DNA from: Maricaulis sp048268525 | Lineage (GTDB): Bacteria; Pseudomonadota; Alphaproteobacteria; Caulobacterales; Maricaulaceae | Reading direction: 5' to 3' | Length of the DNA stretch: 64,000 nucleotides | Assembly (NCBI RefSeq): GCF_048268525.1 | Contig: NZ_JBLWVH010000002.1 | Location: forward strand, 62,001 to 126,000 | Part shown: positions 8,567 to 18,221 of the stretch, piece after piece | How positions within the stretch are numbered: position 1 is the stretch's first letter | Layout: each line of letters opens with the position of its first letter | Position numbers and translations under genes: made by a program | The notes under the pieces: model-generated | What the model was told of the DNA's origin: nothing | The model's input: only the letters and a program-made list of their open reading frames with translations | Database searches by the model: none

Positions 8567-9571
8567 ATGACGATTGAGATGGACGAGCCTCTTTACACGC
8601 GGGACATCGATCTCGCGCCGATCCGCAATTGCCGCCTGGCGATTGTCGGATATGGCAATCATGGCCGCTCCCATGCCCTGTGCCTGCGCGATAGCGGGGT
8701 CAGCGATATTCGCATCGCGCTGCGCGACGGTTCAGCCTCGCGCGCCAAGGCCGAGGCGGACGGGTTTGAGGTGGTTTCATTGCCGGAAGCGGCGGCCTGG
8801 GCCGATGCGATTTCCCTGCTCGCCGCCGATGAGGCGCACCGGAAGATCTGGGAAGACGCCATCCTGCCCCACCGCAAACCGGGTCAGGCCTTGATCGTCT
8901 GTCACGGGTTTTCCATCCACTATGACCTGATCCGGCCTCCCGCCGATGCCGATGTGATCCTGGCGGCTGCCAAGGGGCCGGGCGGCGCTGTGCGCGAGGA
9001 GTTCGAAAAGGGGCGGGGCCTGATCGGCTTCTGGGCCGTTCACCAGGACGCGTCGGGGCGGGCGCGGGAACTGGCACTGGCCTATCTGGCGGCGATCGGA
9101 TCCGGCGAGGTCGGCATTTTCCCGACCAGTTTCCGCGAGGAAACCGTGTCTGACCTGTTTGGCGAGCAGGTCGTTCTGGTGGGGGGGCTGGTCGCCCTGG
9201 CGAAAGCCAGTTTCGAGCGACTGGTCGCGGCCGGTGTCAGCGAGCGCATGGCCTATATCGACTGCGTCCACGAGATCAAATACCTCGCCGACCTGATCCA
9301 GGCGCGCGGTATTGCCGGCATGTATGAGGCGATATCGGACACGGCGGAGTTCGGCGCCCGTCAGATCGAGGACAGGATTGCCGGTCCGGAGTTGAAGCGG
9401 GTCTTCGATGAGGCGATGGCCGATATCGAGAGCGATCGCTTTGCCCGCAAATGGGTCGAGACCCATGAAGCCGGGCGCGCGATGGTGGCCGAGCGTGCGG
9501 CCGACCGGGCCTTGCGTATCGAGACTGTCGGCGCTGAATTGCGCAACCGGATTTACGGTGCCTCGAAATAG
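8567..9571 (+). CDS. Divergent class I ketol-acid reductoisomerase-like protein
   Basis: A full-length (334 residues) KARI-like protein: an NADPH fold with GYGNHGRSHAL where GYGSQGHAHA is usual, then KGPGGAVREEF, AVHQDASG and the C-terminal helical domain. Against the Pseudomonas numbering D190, E194, E226, E230 and S251, the matching residues are Asp196, Glu200, Asp232, Glu236 and Ser257, all offset by six. The third metal ligand is thus Asp instead of Glu, and the nucleotide loop is unusual. It is likely a paralogue of IlvC, with altered or uncertain activity. No other branched-chain genes are nearby. A start at 8522 is possible. Confidence 0.8.
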   Translation: MTIEMDEPLYTRDIDLAPIRNCRLAIVGYGNHGRSHALCLRDSGVSDIRIALRDGSASRAKAEADGFEVVSLPEAAAWADAISLLAADEAHRKIWEDAILPHRKPGQALIVCHGFSIHYDLIRPPADADVILAAAKGPGGAVREEFEKGRGLIGFWAVHQDASGRARELALAYLAAIGSGEVGIFPTSFREETVSDLFGEQVVLVGGLVALAKASFERLVAAGVSERMAYIDCVHEIKYLADLIQARGIAGMYEAISDTAEFGARQIEDRIAGPELKRVFDEAMADIESDRFARKWVETHEAGRAMVAERAADRALRIETVGAELRNRIYGASK

Positions 9572-9633
9572 CCAACATGCCCCGCCACCTGTAATAGACT
9601 TATTCAAACGAGAATCTCATGCGGGGGCGTGAA

Positions 9634-10158
9634 ATGTCATTCAATCCGGTCAAAGTGCGGCGCTACGGCGAACCCAAGGAAGTTGTTGCGCGGGTCTTCG
9701 AGGAAGCTGGCGGCATTCCGACAGTCATGGAATTGCTCGATCTGAGCCGAACGCGTGTCTATGCGCTGGCGGACCCGGATTCGACCAATGAGATTTCCTA
9801 CGCTCGTATCGCCAAGCTGACCGAGTCAGGCGCCACCGCCGCCGCCCAGCACCTGGCCGCGCTCGCCGGGGGCATTTTCCTGCCGATCGAGAAGGCCGAC
9901 GACGCCAATTGGCTGGCTCTGGCTGGCGAGGCGAGCCGTCGCAATGCCCGCAATATTTCCGCGATCATGGAAAGCCTGAGCGAGACCGAGAAGTCGCCCG
10001 GTCGCATCGACCAGGATGAAGCGCGCGATATTCTCAAGGTGCTCGACGAACAATTGGGCGTTCTCGCCATCCAGCGCGCGAAACTGGCCGCCATCGCGTC
10101 CGGTGAAGCGGTCGACATGGCCGGGCATCCGGTCGCCGATGAAAACGGCGCTGCGTGA
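9634..10158 (+). CDS. Putative CII-like helix-turn-helix regulator
   Basis: A 174-residue protein. Residues 20-62 (AGGIPTVMELLDLSRTRVYALADPDS and what follows) read as a helix-turn-helix with a lambda-CII-like look, in which a short turn joins two amphipathic helices. The remainder is alpha-helical and charged, with heptad-like spacing near residues 125-155 that could support oligomers. The ATG at 9634 has GGGGG nearby, and an in-frame ATG at 9619 is also possible. It follows the KARI-like gene by 62 bases on the same strand. A regulatory link between the two is inference. Confidence 0.5.
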   Translation: MSFNPVKVRRYGEPKEVVARVFEEAGGIPTVMELLDLSRTRVYALADPDSTNEISYARIAKLTESGATAAAQHLAALAGGIFLPIEKADDANWLALAGEASRRNARNISAIMESLSETEKSPGRIDQDEARDILKVLDEQLGVLAIQRAKLAAIASGEAVDMAGHPVADENGAA

Positions 10159-10221
10159 TTGCCCGTTGTGCAAAGCGTGCTTAGTTAGGCGGTCTGCTGC
10201 TTCGACCGGGCTCGCCTTGCA

Positions 10222-10959
10222 ATGAACCGACTGACTGATTTTTTCCTGAGAATGGACGCACGCGCTGCCCGGGCCGTGATCGTTTCGGTCGGGCTGTTTG
10301 TTGTCGTGGCGCTGGTCTTTTTGCTGGGCCGGTTTGTGCTCGAGGTCGAGCCGGGCGAGGCCGGCAGCTGGTTCGAGGCGTCGGCCAGCCAGTGGTACGC
10401 CCTGCCGCTGACAATCCTGACCTTCACCGCGCTGTCATTCCTGGGCGCCCCGCAGTTCGGACTGATGGCCGCCGCGCTGGTTGCTTTCGGCCCGACGACC
10501 GGTGCGATCTATGCCTTTGTCGCGACGCAATGTTCGGCAGCCGTGAATTATACCGTTGGCCGCTATTTCGGTGCCGACATCTTCAAGCGCTATGCCGGCG
10601 ACTGGGCCAACCGGATATCCGATTTCATCGGCCGCAACGGATTGCTGGCATCGATGATCGTCAGGTGGGTGCCGTCAGGTCCATTCATCGTGGTCAATAT
10701 GGGGTTCGGTGTGGCACGCACGCCCTATTGGGCCTTTGCGCTCGGGACAGCGCTCGGTTCGGCGCCGAAGATCTTCATCGTGGCGCTGATGGGAGAGAGC
10801 ATCCGCTCGATGCTGACCGAGGGCAATGTCCTGCTTGGTATCGCCTTCGCAGCGGCGGCCTTCGCCTGGATTGGCATCATGCTGCTTGCGCGGATCTGGT
10901 TGCGGCGCAATCGCGTGCCTGCCGGGTCGGATGATAACGGAGCCGGTGAAAACCGCTAA
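10222..10959 (+). CDS. VTT/DedA-type (TVP38/TMEM64) membrane protein
   Basis: A 245-residue polytopic inner-membrane protein with hydrophobic segments at about 18-38, 58-100 and 145-225. It carries the family signature of a Gly/Pro-rich re-entrant stretch (FLGAPQFGLMAAALVAFGPTTGAIYAFVATQCSAAVNYTVGR) and the later RWVPSGPFIVVNMGFG stretch. VTT proteins move or flip lipids, including undecaprenyl phosphate in some DedA members. Here it sits just before mreB, so a cell-envelope role is plausible, but the substrate is not visible in the sequence. Confidence 0.8.
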   Translation: MNRLTDFFLRMDARAARAVIVSVGLFVVVALVFLLGRFVLEVEPGEAGSWFEASASQWYALPLTILTFTALSFLGAPQFGLMAAALVAFGPTTGAIYAFVATQCSAAVNYTVGRYFGADIFKRYAGDWANRISDFIGRNGLLASMIVRWVPSGPFIVVNMGFGVARTPYWAFALGTALGSAPKIFIVALMGESIRSMLTEGNVLLGIAFAAAAFAWIGIMLLARIWLRRNRVPAGSDDNGAGENR

Positions 10960-11128
10960 ACTGGCGCCGTCGCCGCTAAATCCGACTGTTGCGGCTGCGA
11001 CTGACACGCACCTGTCCGGTTTCAGCGTGAATCCCCGTCCGGCCCTTGCAATCTTGCGCGGAGCATCGCACAACGAAAACAGTTGCACCGCGGCTTTGCC
11101 GCCACACATTTTGAGACTCAGCGCCCCC

Positions 11129-12169
11129 ATGCTCAACAGCCTTTTCGGTTTGCTCTCTGCGGATATCGCCATCGACCTGGGAACCGCAAACACGCTCGTC
11201 TATGTGAAAGGGCGCGGTGTCGTGCTCAACGAGCCGTCCGTCGTTGCCTACAAGGTCGAAAAAGGCCGCAAACATGTGCAGGCCGTCGGTGCGGAAGCCA
11301 AGTTGATGCTCGGCAAGACGCCCGGCAATGTTGAGGCGATCCGGCCGATGCGCGATGGCGTCATCGCCGACTTCGACGTCGCCGAGGAAATGATCAAGCA
11401 TTTCATCCAGAAAGTGCATAACCGCCGGGCCATGGTCAGCCCGCAAGTGGTGATCTGCGTGCCCTCTGGAGCGACCGCCGTTGAGTGCCGAGCCATTCAC
11501 GAAAGTGCTCTCGGCGCCGGCGCCCGCAAGGTCTATCTGATTGACGAGCCGATGGCTGCTGCCGTCGGAGCCGGCCTGCCGATCGACGAGCCGACCGGCT
11601 CGATGATTGTCGATATCGGTGGTGGCACCACCGAAGTCGCCGTCATGTCGCTGTCCGGTATCGTCTATTCGCGGTCGGTCCGCGTCGGTGGCGACAAGAT
11701 GGACGAAGCGATCATCAACTATATCCGCCGTTCCGCGAACCTCCTGATCGGCGAAACCTCTGCCGAGCGGATCAAGAAGGAAATCGGTTCCGCCATGCCG
11801 CCGGTGAAGGGCGAGGGCCTGTCGCTGAACATCAAGGGCCGCGACCTGATGAACGGCGTCCCGCGCGAGATCGCGGTGACGGAAGCCATGATCGCCGACA
11901 GCCTGTCCGAGCCGGTTGAGCAGATCGTCGAGGCGGTCAAGCAGGCCCTTGAGGCGACCCCGCCGGAACTGGCGGCCGACATTGTCGACAAGGGCATTGT
12001 ACTGACCGGTGGCGGGGCCCTGCTGCGCAATCTCGATACCGAGCTGCGCGAACGGACCGGCCTGCCCGTGAGCCTGGCCGATGAGGCCCTGTCCTGCGTG
12101 GTGCTGGGCTGTGGCAAGGCGGTGGAAGACCTTCGGATCTGGCGTCCCATTCTCTCCGAAGCTGTGTAA
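11129..12169 (+). CDS. mreB: Rod-shape actin homologue MreB
   Basis: A 346-residue bacterial actin that organises the elongation machinery at the inner membrane. It starts MLNSLFGLLSADIAIDLGTANTLVY, with an amphipathic membrane-binding N-terminus followed by phosphate-1. IVDIGGGTTEVAVMSLSGIVYS is phosphate-2 and GIVLTGGGALLRNLD the adenosine motif. The ATG at 11129 gives the family's standard length, and longer in-frame starts are not credible. mreC, mreD, mrdA and rodA follow on the same strand. Confidence 0.98.
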   Translation: MLNSLFGLLSADIAIDLGTANTLVYVKGRGVVLNEPSVVAYKVEKGRKHVQAVGAEAKLMLGKTPGNVEAIRPMRDGVIADFDVAEEMIKHFIQKVHNRRAMVSPQVVICVPSGATAVECRAIHESALGAGARKVYLIDEPMAAAVGAGLPIDEPTGSMIVDIGGGTTEVAVMSLSGIVYSRSVRVGGDKMDEAIINYIRRSANLLIGETSAERIKKEIGSAMPPVKGEGLSLNIKGRDLMNGVPREIAVTEAMIADSLSEPVEQIVEAVKQALEATPPELAADIVDKGIVLTGGGALLRNLDTELRERTGLPVSLADEALSCVVLGCGKAVEDLRIWRPILSEAV

Positions 12170-12205
12170 TCTCCACCAACGCAACGGGGGAGAAGGAGTG
12201 AGGCG

Positions 12206-13192
12206 TTGGCGTCGCGACGCTCAACACGACAGGATGGTGAGCACGGCGTACGCTTTTCGCGGACGCTGTTCATTGCGCTTCTTGTCGTTTCCGGCGCCCT
12301 GATCGCCTTCGACCGACCTGCTTCCAGATCCGCACCCTTCGCGAGTTTTCGCGCCGGTTTCACAGATGTGTCCGCTCCCCTGCTCGATCTCGCCGCCCAG
12401 CCCCTGCGCGGGATCAAGAATATTGGCCCGTACTGGCGCCGACAGGGTGAACTTGCCGAGGAAAACGCCCGGCTGCGCCAGCAATTGATCGAGGCGCGCT
12501 ACTGGGAAGACCTCGCCTATCGCCAGCGAGACCGTATCGAGGTCTATGAAGAAGCGCTGGATGTTGAAAGCGCCGCGATCGAAGACCGGATCGGAGCCTG
12601 GACCGTGGCTGATCCGCGCGGCCCCTTCGTCCACGCCCGCCTGATTGGCCGGGGCAGCGAGTCCGGCATCAGCGACGGTTACCCGGTGATCAACCTGTAT
12701 GGGCTTGTCGGCCGGGTCTATGAAACCGGTCGCCGGTCTGCCCGGGTGCTTCTGCTCACCGACCTCAACTCGCGCGTTCCGGTCATGGCCGACCGCTCGA
12801 ACGCCCGGGCCATCCTGGTCGGCGACAATTCGGAGTTTCCGCGACTGGACTATGTCGGTCGAGCGCCGGACATCGAGCCCGGTGACCGCATCGTTTCATC
12901 CGGCGATGACGGCGTCCTGCCGCGCGGCCTGCCGATCGGCGAGGCGGTGGCGACGCGTGAGGGGGGCTGGCGTGTGCGGCTGTATTCCGATCAGGCCCCG
13001 GTCGATTTCGTCTGGGTCTGGCCCTATCGCCGCGTGACACCGCCCGATCTGGAGATCGAGGACGATGCAGCCGGGCTCGCAGCCTCGGTTGATGGCGGCG
13101 CCGCGCCTGTCCCGGCGCCCGATACGCCCGGCGATGACGCCGGGGTTGAAGGCGTGGCGAGTGACGAAGACGCGCTGGAGGGTGGCCGATGA
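12206..13192 (+). CDS. mreC: Rod-shape protein MreC
   Basis: A bitopic inner-membrane protein linking MreB to the periplasmic peptidoglycan synthases. A helix at about residues 17-36 is followed by a coiled coil (YWRRQGELAEENARLRQQLIEARYW) and the two beta-barrel MreC core (VNLYGLVGRVYETG, then DGVLPRGLPIGEAV). The C-terminal 50 residues are an acidic, Pro/Ala/Gly-rich tail. It uses a TTG start, supported by GGAGAAGGAG at 12189-12198, while a nearby GTG is out of frame. Length is 328 residues. Confidence 0.93.
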   Translation: MASRRSTRQDGEHGVRFSRTLFIALLVVSGALIAFDRPASRSAPFASFRAGFTDVSAPLLDLAAQPLRGIKNIGPYWRRQGELAEENARLRQQLIEARYWEDLAYRQRDRIEVYEEALDVESAAIEDRIGAWTVADPRGPFVHARLIGRGSESGISDGYPVINLYGLVGRVYETGRRSARVLLLTDLNSRVPVMADRSNARAILVGDNSEFPRLDYVGRAPDIEPGDRIVSSGDDGVLPRGLPIGEAVATREGGWRVRLYSDQAPVDFVWVWPYRRVTPPDLEIEDDAAGLAASVDGGAAPVPAPDTPGDDAGVEGVASDEDALEGGR

Positions 13193-13710
13193 GAAAGCCG
13201 ACCGACCGCAATTCGCCCTGGCTTGCTGCAACCGGCTGCATCCTCTCGGTGTTGGTCGCCCTGATTGTCCAGGCTTCGCCGACGCGGCTGGTTGACGGGC
13301 TCACCATCATGCCGAGCTGGACCTTGATGGCGATTTTCCTGTGGTCCGGTGTGCGGCCGCAATTCATGCCGCCGATTGCCGTATTCGCGATCGGCCTGAC
13401 GCAGGACCTTCTGACCGGCGCTCCGATGGGTGTGTGGGCCCTGTCCTACCTCGTTTCGATTTCGGTCTTTCGCTTTCGCGGCGAAGACGGGATGCCGCGT
13501 GACCTGCCTCCGATCCTGCTGCGGTTTGGCGCCACCTTGTTGCTGGCCCATGCCATCGCCTTTGCGGCCGGCAGTTTTGCGCTGGAACAGATGGCGGATT
13601 TCCAGCCCTTGGCGATCGAGATCCTGGCCTCCATTCTGATGTTCCCCCTGCCGGCCTATCTGGTATTGCGGCGCCGCCGCTCCCGCAGTTCCGGCTTTAT
13701 CGGGGGGTGA
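13189..13710 (+). CDS. mreD: Rod-shape protein MreD
   Basis: A 173-residue hydrophobic protein with five or six predicted membrane helices, the usual MreD layout, starting by a four-base overlap (ATGA) with mreC. It carries the family's TLMAIFLWSGVRPQFMPP and IGLTQDLLTGAPMGVWALSYL stretches (helix, then charged turn with DLLTGxPxG). It works with MreC and RodA in lateral wall growth. The C-terminus ends in a basic RRRRSRSS stretch on the cytoplasmic side. Confidence 0.93.
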   Translation: MRKPTDRNSPWLAATGCILSVLVALIVQASPTRLVDGLTIMPSWTLMAIFLWSGVRPQFMPPIAVFAIGLTQDLLTGAPMGVWALSYLVSISVFRFRGEDGMPRDLPPILLRFGATLLLAHAIAFAAGSFALEQMADFQPLAIEILASILMFPLPAYLVLRRRRSRSSGFIGG

Positions 13711-13722
13711 TGACAGGATTTC

Positions 13723-15597
13723 ATGCGCGCTGACCGACAGGAACAGGATCTGAAATTCACCCGACGGGCTCTGCTGATGGCGGGGGCGGGCGGGCTCGCA
13801 TTCATGGGGCTGGGCGCGCGCCTGTATTCGCTGCAGGTGCTGGAGACCGAGCGCTACCGGCTGATGTCCGAAGACAATCAGTTCAATTTCAATCTGCTGC
13901 CGCCGTCGCGGGGGCGTGTCCTGGATCGCTTCGGTGTCGCCGTGGCCGATAATCGCGACAGCTACCGTGTGCTGTTGGTACCCGAGCAGGCCGGCGATGT
14001 CGCGTCGGCCCTCGATCGGCTTCAGCCATTCCTGCCGCTGAGTGATCACGAGCGTGAGCGGATCCTTCGCACGGCCCGCAGTCAGCGCAGTTTTCACGCC
14101 ATCACCGTGGCAGATGACCTCGACTGGCACACCTTCGCCTCGATCAATCTCAATGCGCCCGACCTGGCCGGTGTGACGCCGGATGTCGGCGAGGTCAGAT
14201 CCTACGCCTTCGGGCCGTCCTTCGCCCATGTGATCGGCTATGTGCAGCCGCCCAATGACGAGGATATCGCCAATAATCCGCGTGATGCCGAGCGATTGTT
14301 GCGACATCCCGGTTTTCGGGTCGGCAAGACCGGGGTCGAGGTGGCGCGCGAGTTGGATTTGCGCGGTCAGGCGGGGGCGCTGAAGATTGAAGTCAATGCC
14401 CGCGGCCGTGTCATCCGCGAACTGCCGGAACAATCGACCGAGCCGGTCTCGGGCCGGGATGTCGTGCTGACCCTGGATGCCGATATCCAGCGCTACGCCC
14501 ATGAGCGCCTCGGCCAGGAAAGCGCGTCGGCTGTCGTGATGGATGTCAATACCGGCGAATTGATCGCCATGGTTTCGACGCCCAGTTTTGATCCTAACCT
14601 GTTTGTGGGCGGAATCTCGACCGCTGATTATGCCGCCTTGCGCGAGAATGATCACAATCCGCTGTTCCAGAAATCGATCCAGGGGACCTATCCGCCGGGC
14701 TCGACCTTCAAGGCCGTGGTCGCCGCCGCAGCGCTGGAACATGATGTCATACCTCCGACCGAGCGGATCAACTGCACCGGGTCCGTGCGCCTGGGGAATC
14801 GTGAATTCCACTGCTGGCGTCGTCGCGGTCACGGGCCGGTCAATCTGCGCGATGCGGTCAAGACATCGTGCGATATCTATTTCTACCAGGTCGCCGAACG
14901 TCTCGGAATTGACCGCCTGCACGCCATGGCGACCCGTTTTGGTATTGGCGAGCAATTCGATATCGGTGTTGCCGGTGTCCGCCGCGGGACCATGCCCAAT
15001 CCGGCCTGGAAGCGGGCCCGTTATGATCAGGGTTGGTCGACGGGCGATACCTACAATACCGGCATCGGACAGGGCTATGTCACCGCTTCGCCCCTGCAGC
15101 TGGCGGTGATGACGGCGCGGGTGGCCTCTGGGCGGGCGGTTTCACCCAGCCTTTATCGCAACGCGATGATGCCGCCGGCGCCGCATATCGGTATCAGCGA
15201 TGCGGCCCTGGCCAGTGTGCGGGACGGCTTGCGGGCTGTCGTCGAAGAACCGGGTGGAACCTCATACTCGCTGGGTGGCCTGGGGCTCGGCGATATCGAG
15301 ATGGCGGGCAAGACCGGCACTGCCCAAGTATACTCCATCACCGCGGCCGAGCGCGAGAGCGGGGTCAGGGAGCAGGAAGACCTGCCCTGGCGCCTGCGCG
15401 ACCACGGCCTGTTCATGTGCTATGCGCCCGCCGACCGGCCCAAATATGCCTGTGTCGTCGTGGTGGAGCACGGTGGCGGGTCATCCGCTGCGACCCGTCC
15501 GGCGCGCGATATCCTTCAGCGTGTCGTGGCCCGCGATCCGTCCAGCCGTGCCGGCGTCTTCGCCGATGTCGGCAATGCCCGGTCCGGAGGCGCCTGA
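13723..15597 (+). CDS. mrdA: Penicillin-binding protein 2 (elongasome transpeptidase)
   Basis: A 624-residue class B PBP that cross-links peptidoglycan during elongation. A short basic cytoplasmic tail precedes a signal anchor at about 15-36. The pedestal domain (SRGRVLDRFGVAVADN) follows, then the transpeptidase domain with SxxK as Ser327 in GSTFK, SCD at 382-384, and KTGTAQ starting at Lys530. All three catalytic motifs are intact. rodA begins on its last stop base (TGATG), so the polymerase and transpeptidase are made together. Confidence 0.97.
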   Translation: MRADRQEQDLKFTRRALLMAGAGGLAFMGLGARLYSLQVLETERYRLMSEDNQFNFNLLPPSRGRVLDRFGVAVADNRDSYRVLLVPEQAGDVASALDRLQPFLPLSDHERERILRTARSQRSFHAITVADDLDWHTFASINLNAPDLAGVTPDVGEVRSYAFGPSFAHVIGYVQPPNDEDIANNPRDAERLLRHPGFRVGKTGVEVARELDLRGQAGALKIEVNARGRVIRELPEQSTEPVSGRDVVLTLDADIQRYAHERLGQESASAVVMDVNTGELIAMVSTPSFDPNLFVGGISTADYAALRENDHNPLFQKSIQGTYPPGSTFKAVVAAAALEHDVIPPTERINCTGSVRLGNREFHCWRRRGHGPVNLRDAVKTSCDIYFYQVAERLGIDRLHAMATRFGIGEQFDIGVAGVRRGTMPNPAWKRARYDQGWSTGDTYNTGIGQGYVTASPLQLAVMTARVASGRAVSPSLYRNAMMPPAPHIGISDAALASVRDGLRAVVEEPGGTSYSLGGLGLGDIEMAGKTGTAQVYSITAAERESGVREQEDLPWRLRDHGLFMCYAPADRPKYACVVVVEHGGGSSAATRPARDILQRVVARDPSSRAGVFADVGNARSGGA

Positions 15598-16754
15598 TGG
15601 CGGTTTTTCGAGAAAGCGTCCCGCGCGACCTGCCGGACAAGATGATGGAACTCAACTGGACGCTGGTCCTGTTGCTGGTCCTGCTCGGCGCCGCCGGTGT
15701 CGGCATGCTGTACTCGGTCGGCGGTGGCAGCTGGGAGCCCTGGGCGATCAATCATGCCATCCGCTTTGCGCTCGGCTTTGCCGGCATGATCGTGATCGCG
15801 ATGTTCCCGCCGCGCTTCTGGATGGGGCTGGCCTATCCGGTCTATGTCGGGGCGCTGATCCTGCTTGTGCTGGTCGAGATCGGCGGTGTGACCATCAATG
15901 GCGCCCAGCGCTGGGTCGACCTCGGACCGATCCGGCTGCAGCCCGCGGAGATCATGAAGCTGGCCCTGGTGCTGGCGCTGGCCCGTTACTACCACGATCT
16001 GCCTGACGACAAGGTCACCACGATTTCGGGCCTGTTACCGCCGCTGTTGATCATCGGGCTGCCGGCAGCGCTGATCGTCAGTCAGCCGGACCTCGGAACC
16101 ACGCTTCTCCTGGCGGCGACCGGCGTCATGGTCATCTTCATGGCCGGTTTGAGTTGGTGGTTCATCCTGGTGGTCGCCGGGTTGGGACTGGCCGCGGTGA
16201 TCGGCGTCGGGATCTACGGCCTGGAGAACATCCTGGCCGAATACCAGATGGACCGGGTGCATGCGTTTCTGAACCCGGACTTTGATCCACTCGGCATCAA
16301 TTACCACCCCAATCAGGCGATGATCACGCTGGGATCGGGAGGCATGACCGGGAAGGGCTTTCTGGAAGGCACCCAGTCCAAGCTTGGCTATCTGCCGGAG
16401 ATGCAGACCGACTATATCTTCACCGCGCTGGGTGAGGAATTCGGGTTTGTCGGAGGCATTGCGGTTCTGGCCGTCAACGCGCTGATCATGGCCCAGGGCG
16501 TGATCATTGCCATCAGCTGCAAGAGCCCGTTCCTGCGGCTGATGACGATCGGGATCATCACCACCTACGCCTCATATGTCTTCATCAATATCGGCATGGT
16601 GTCGCGCCTGTTGCCCGTGGTCGGAGTGCCTCTGCCGCTGATTTCCTATGGCGGGACCGTTGTGCTGGCAGTCATGGCCGGGTTCGGTCTGATCCTGGGC
16701 GCCCATATCCATCGCAATGCCGAGCCGGCGCGCGGGGCCGGGCTGTTCGGCTGA
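15597..16754 (+). CDS. mrdB: RodA, SEDS peptidoglycan glycosyltransferase
   Basis: A 385-residue polytopic SEDS-family polymerase that partners PBP2. The start ATG overlaps the mrdA stop by one base. About ten helices are visible. The family signatures NGAQRWVDLGPIRLQPAEIMKL, PDLGTTLLL, NYHPNQAMITLGSGG and EFGFVGG, together with the terminal GMVSRLLPVVGVPLPLISYGGT, are intact. It closes the five-gene mreBCD-mrdA-rodA cluster. Confidence 0.97.
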   Translation: MAVFRESVPRDLPDKMMELNWTLVLLLVLLGAAGVGMLYSVGGGSWEPWAINHAIRFALGFAGMIVIAMFPPRFWMGLAYPVYVGALILLVLVEIGGVTINGAQRWVDLGPIRLQPAEIMKLALVLALARYYHDLPDDKVTTISGLLPPLLIIGLPAALIVSQPDLGTTLLLAATGVMVIFMAGLSWWFILVVAGLGLAAVIGVGIYGLENILAEYQMDRVHAFLNPDFDPLGINYHPNQAMITLGSGGMTGKGFLEGTQSKLGYLPEMQTDYIFTALGEEFGFVGGIAVLAVNALIMAQGVIIAISCKSPFLRLMTIGIITTYASYVFINIGMVSRLLPVVGVPLPLISYGGTVVLAVMAGFGLILGAHIHRNAEPARGAGLFG

Positions 16755-16868
16755 CACCGCAGTGCAGCAACGTCGCGCGCTTGACCGGAAAGTCCGGTTG
16801 GGGAAGTGTGCGCGGCAATTCAGTAAGGGGTGGACGCGCCATCGCGTTCAGTTTCAGGGGAGAATCTC

Positions 16869-18221
16869 ATGGCGGCAGCACCAGCCGGTCAGCACGCGCA
16901 TTGGTCATCGCGCTTCGCATTCATTCTTGCCGCGGTTGGTTCCGCGGTCGGCCTCGGCAATCTCTGGCGTTTCCCGTTCCAGACGGGCGATAATGGCGGT
17001 TCGGCTTTCGTGCTGATCTATATCGGCTGTGTCGCCCTGTTCGCACTTCCGGTCCTGATGGCGGAAATCGCCATCGGCCGACACGCCCAGCAATCGGCCA
17101 TCTCCTCGACCCGCAAAATGGCCCAGGAAGCCGGCAAGTCCGCCAATTGGGCGATTGTCGGTTGGGTCTGTACGGCGGGTGGTTTCCTGATCCTGACCAC
17201 TTATTCGGTGATCGCTGGCCAGGTCATGGCCTATTCGGCGTCCGGCTTTGTTGGCGGTTTCTCGCAGCCCGACGGTGCCAATCTCTTCTACCAGGGCGAG
17301 TTCACGCAACTGGCCTGGCATGCCGGCTTCATGATCATCACCGTGCTGATCGTGGCGCGGGGCCTGAAAGGCGGGATCGAGCAGGTCGCAACCTTCCTCA
17401 TGCCGCTCTTCTTCGTCATGTTGATCGGCCTGACCATTTATTCGCTGGCCACCGGTGCGGCTGCAGAAGCGGTTGCTTACCTGTTCACGCCAGACTTTTC
17501 CGCGGTGACCGGACAGACATTCGTGGCCGCGCTCGGCCAGGCCTTCTTCTCGGTTTCTGTCGCCTCGGCCATCATGATCACTTATGGCTCCTACCTGTCC
17601 AAGGACACCAATATCGGCTCGTCCTCGATCATGATCGCTTCGGCCGATACGCTGGTCGCGCTGATCGCCGGTTTGATGATCTTCCCGATCGTCTTCATGG
17701 TCGGGATCGACCCGGCCGCAGGTCTGGGCCTGATCTTCACCGCCTTGCCGGCCGTGTTCGCCGACATGCCAGCGGGCAATATCATCGGTGGTGCCTTCTT
17801 CGCACTGGCCTTTATTGCCGCGATCACATCCTCGATTTCGCTGCTGGAAGGAACCGTGGCCTTTCTGGAAGAAAATACCTCCTTCTCGCGGGCAACATCG
17901 GCCTGGCTGCTCGGCTTCTTCGCCTTCATGATCGGCGCTGGTGCCGTGTGGTCGGCGGATTTTGGCGGCCTTTTTGTGGACTGGCTGTCCGGCAGCTTCC
18001 TGCTTCCGCTCGGCGGTCTGCTCGTCGCAGTCTTTGCCGGCTGGGTCATTCCCCGCTCGCTGATGCGCGAAGAGATGAGCCATGCCTCGAACGGCCTGTT
18101 CGCCTTCTTCCACTTCTGCGTGAAGTTCATCGTGCCGCCGGCAATCGGCTTCATCCTGCTGCTGGGCCTGGATGCCAAGTTCAACAGCGGCAATATCGGT
18201 TCGCTGCTCGGCCTCGGCTAG
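16869..18221 (+). CDS. Sodium-dependent neurotransmitter-symporter family transporter
   Basis: A 450-residue NSS-family carrier with about eleven helices. It begins with the family signature WSSRFAFILAAVGSAVGLGNLWRFPF, in which the unwound GxGNxWRFP segment binds substrate and sodium. AGGGGAG lies upstream of the chosen ATG. Bacterial members import amino acids or indole-type amines, but the exact substrate cannot be read here. Its stop shares a CTAG with the stop of the convergent peptidase gene. Confidence 0.93.
   Translation: MAAAPAGQHAHWSSRFAFILAAVGSAVGLGNLWRFPFQTGDNGGSAFVLIYIGCVALFALPVLMAEIAIGRHAQQSAISSTRKMAQEAGKSANWAIVGWVCTAGGFLILTTYSVIAGQVMAYSASGFVGGFSQPDGANLFYQGEFTQLAWHAGFMIITVLIVARGLKGGIEQVATFLMPLFFVMLIGLTIYSLATGAAAEAVAYLFTPDFSAVTGQTFVAALGQAFFSVSVASAIMITYGSYLSKDTNIGSSSIMIASADTLVALIAGLMIFPIVFMVGIDPAAGLGLIFTALPAVFADMPAGNIIGGAFFALAFIAAITSSISLLEGTVAFLEENTSFSRATSAWLLGFFAFMIGAGAVWSADFGGLFVDWLSGSFLLPLGGLLVAVFAGWVIPRSLMREEMSHASNGLFAFFHFCVKFIVPPAIGFILLLGLDAKFNSGNIGSLLGLG

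Noticed and set aside
13024..14955. Long - strand open frame opposite mreC-mrdA
   Set aside because: mreC, mreD and mrdA are unmistakable on the + strand, so this frame cannot be a real gene.
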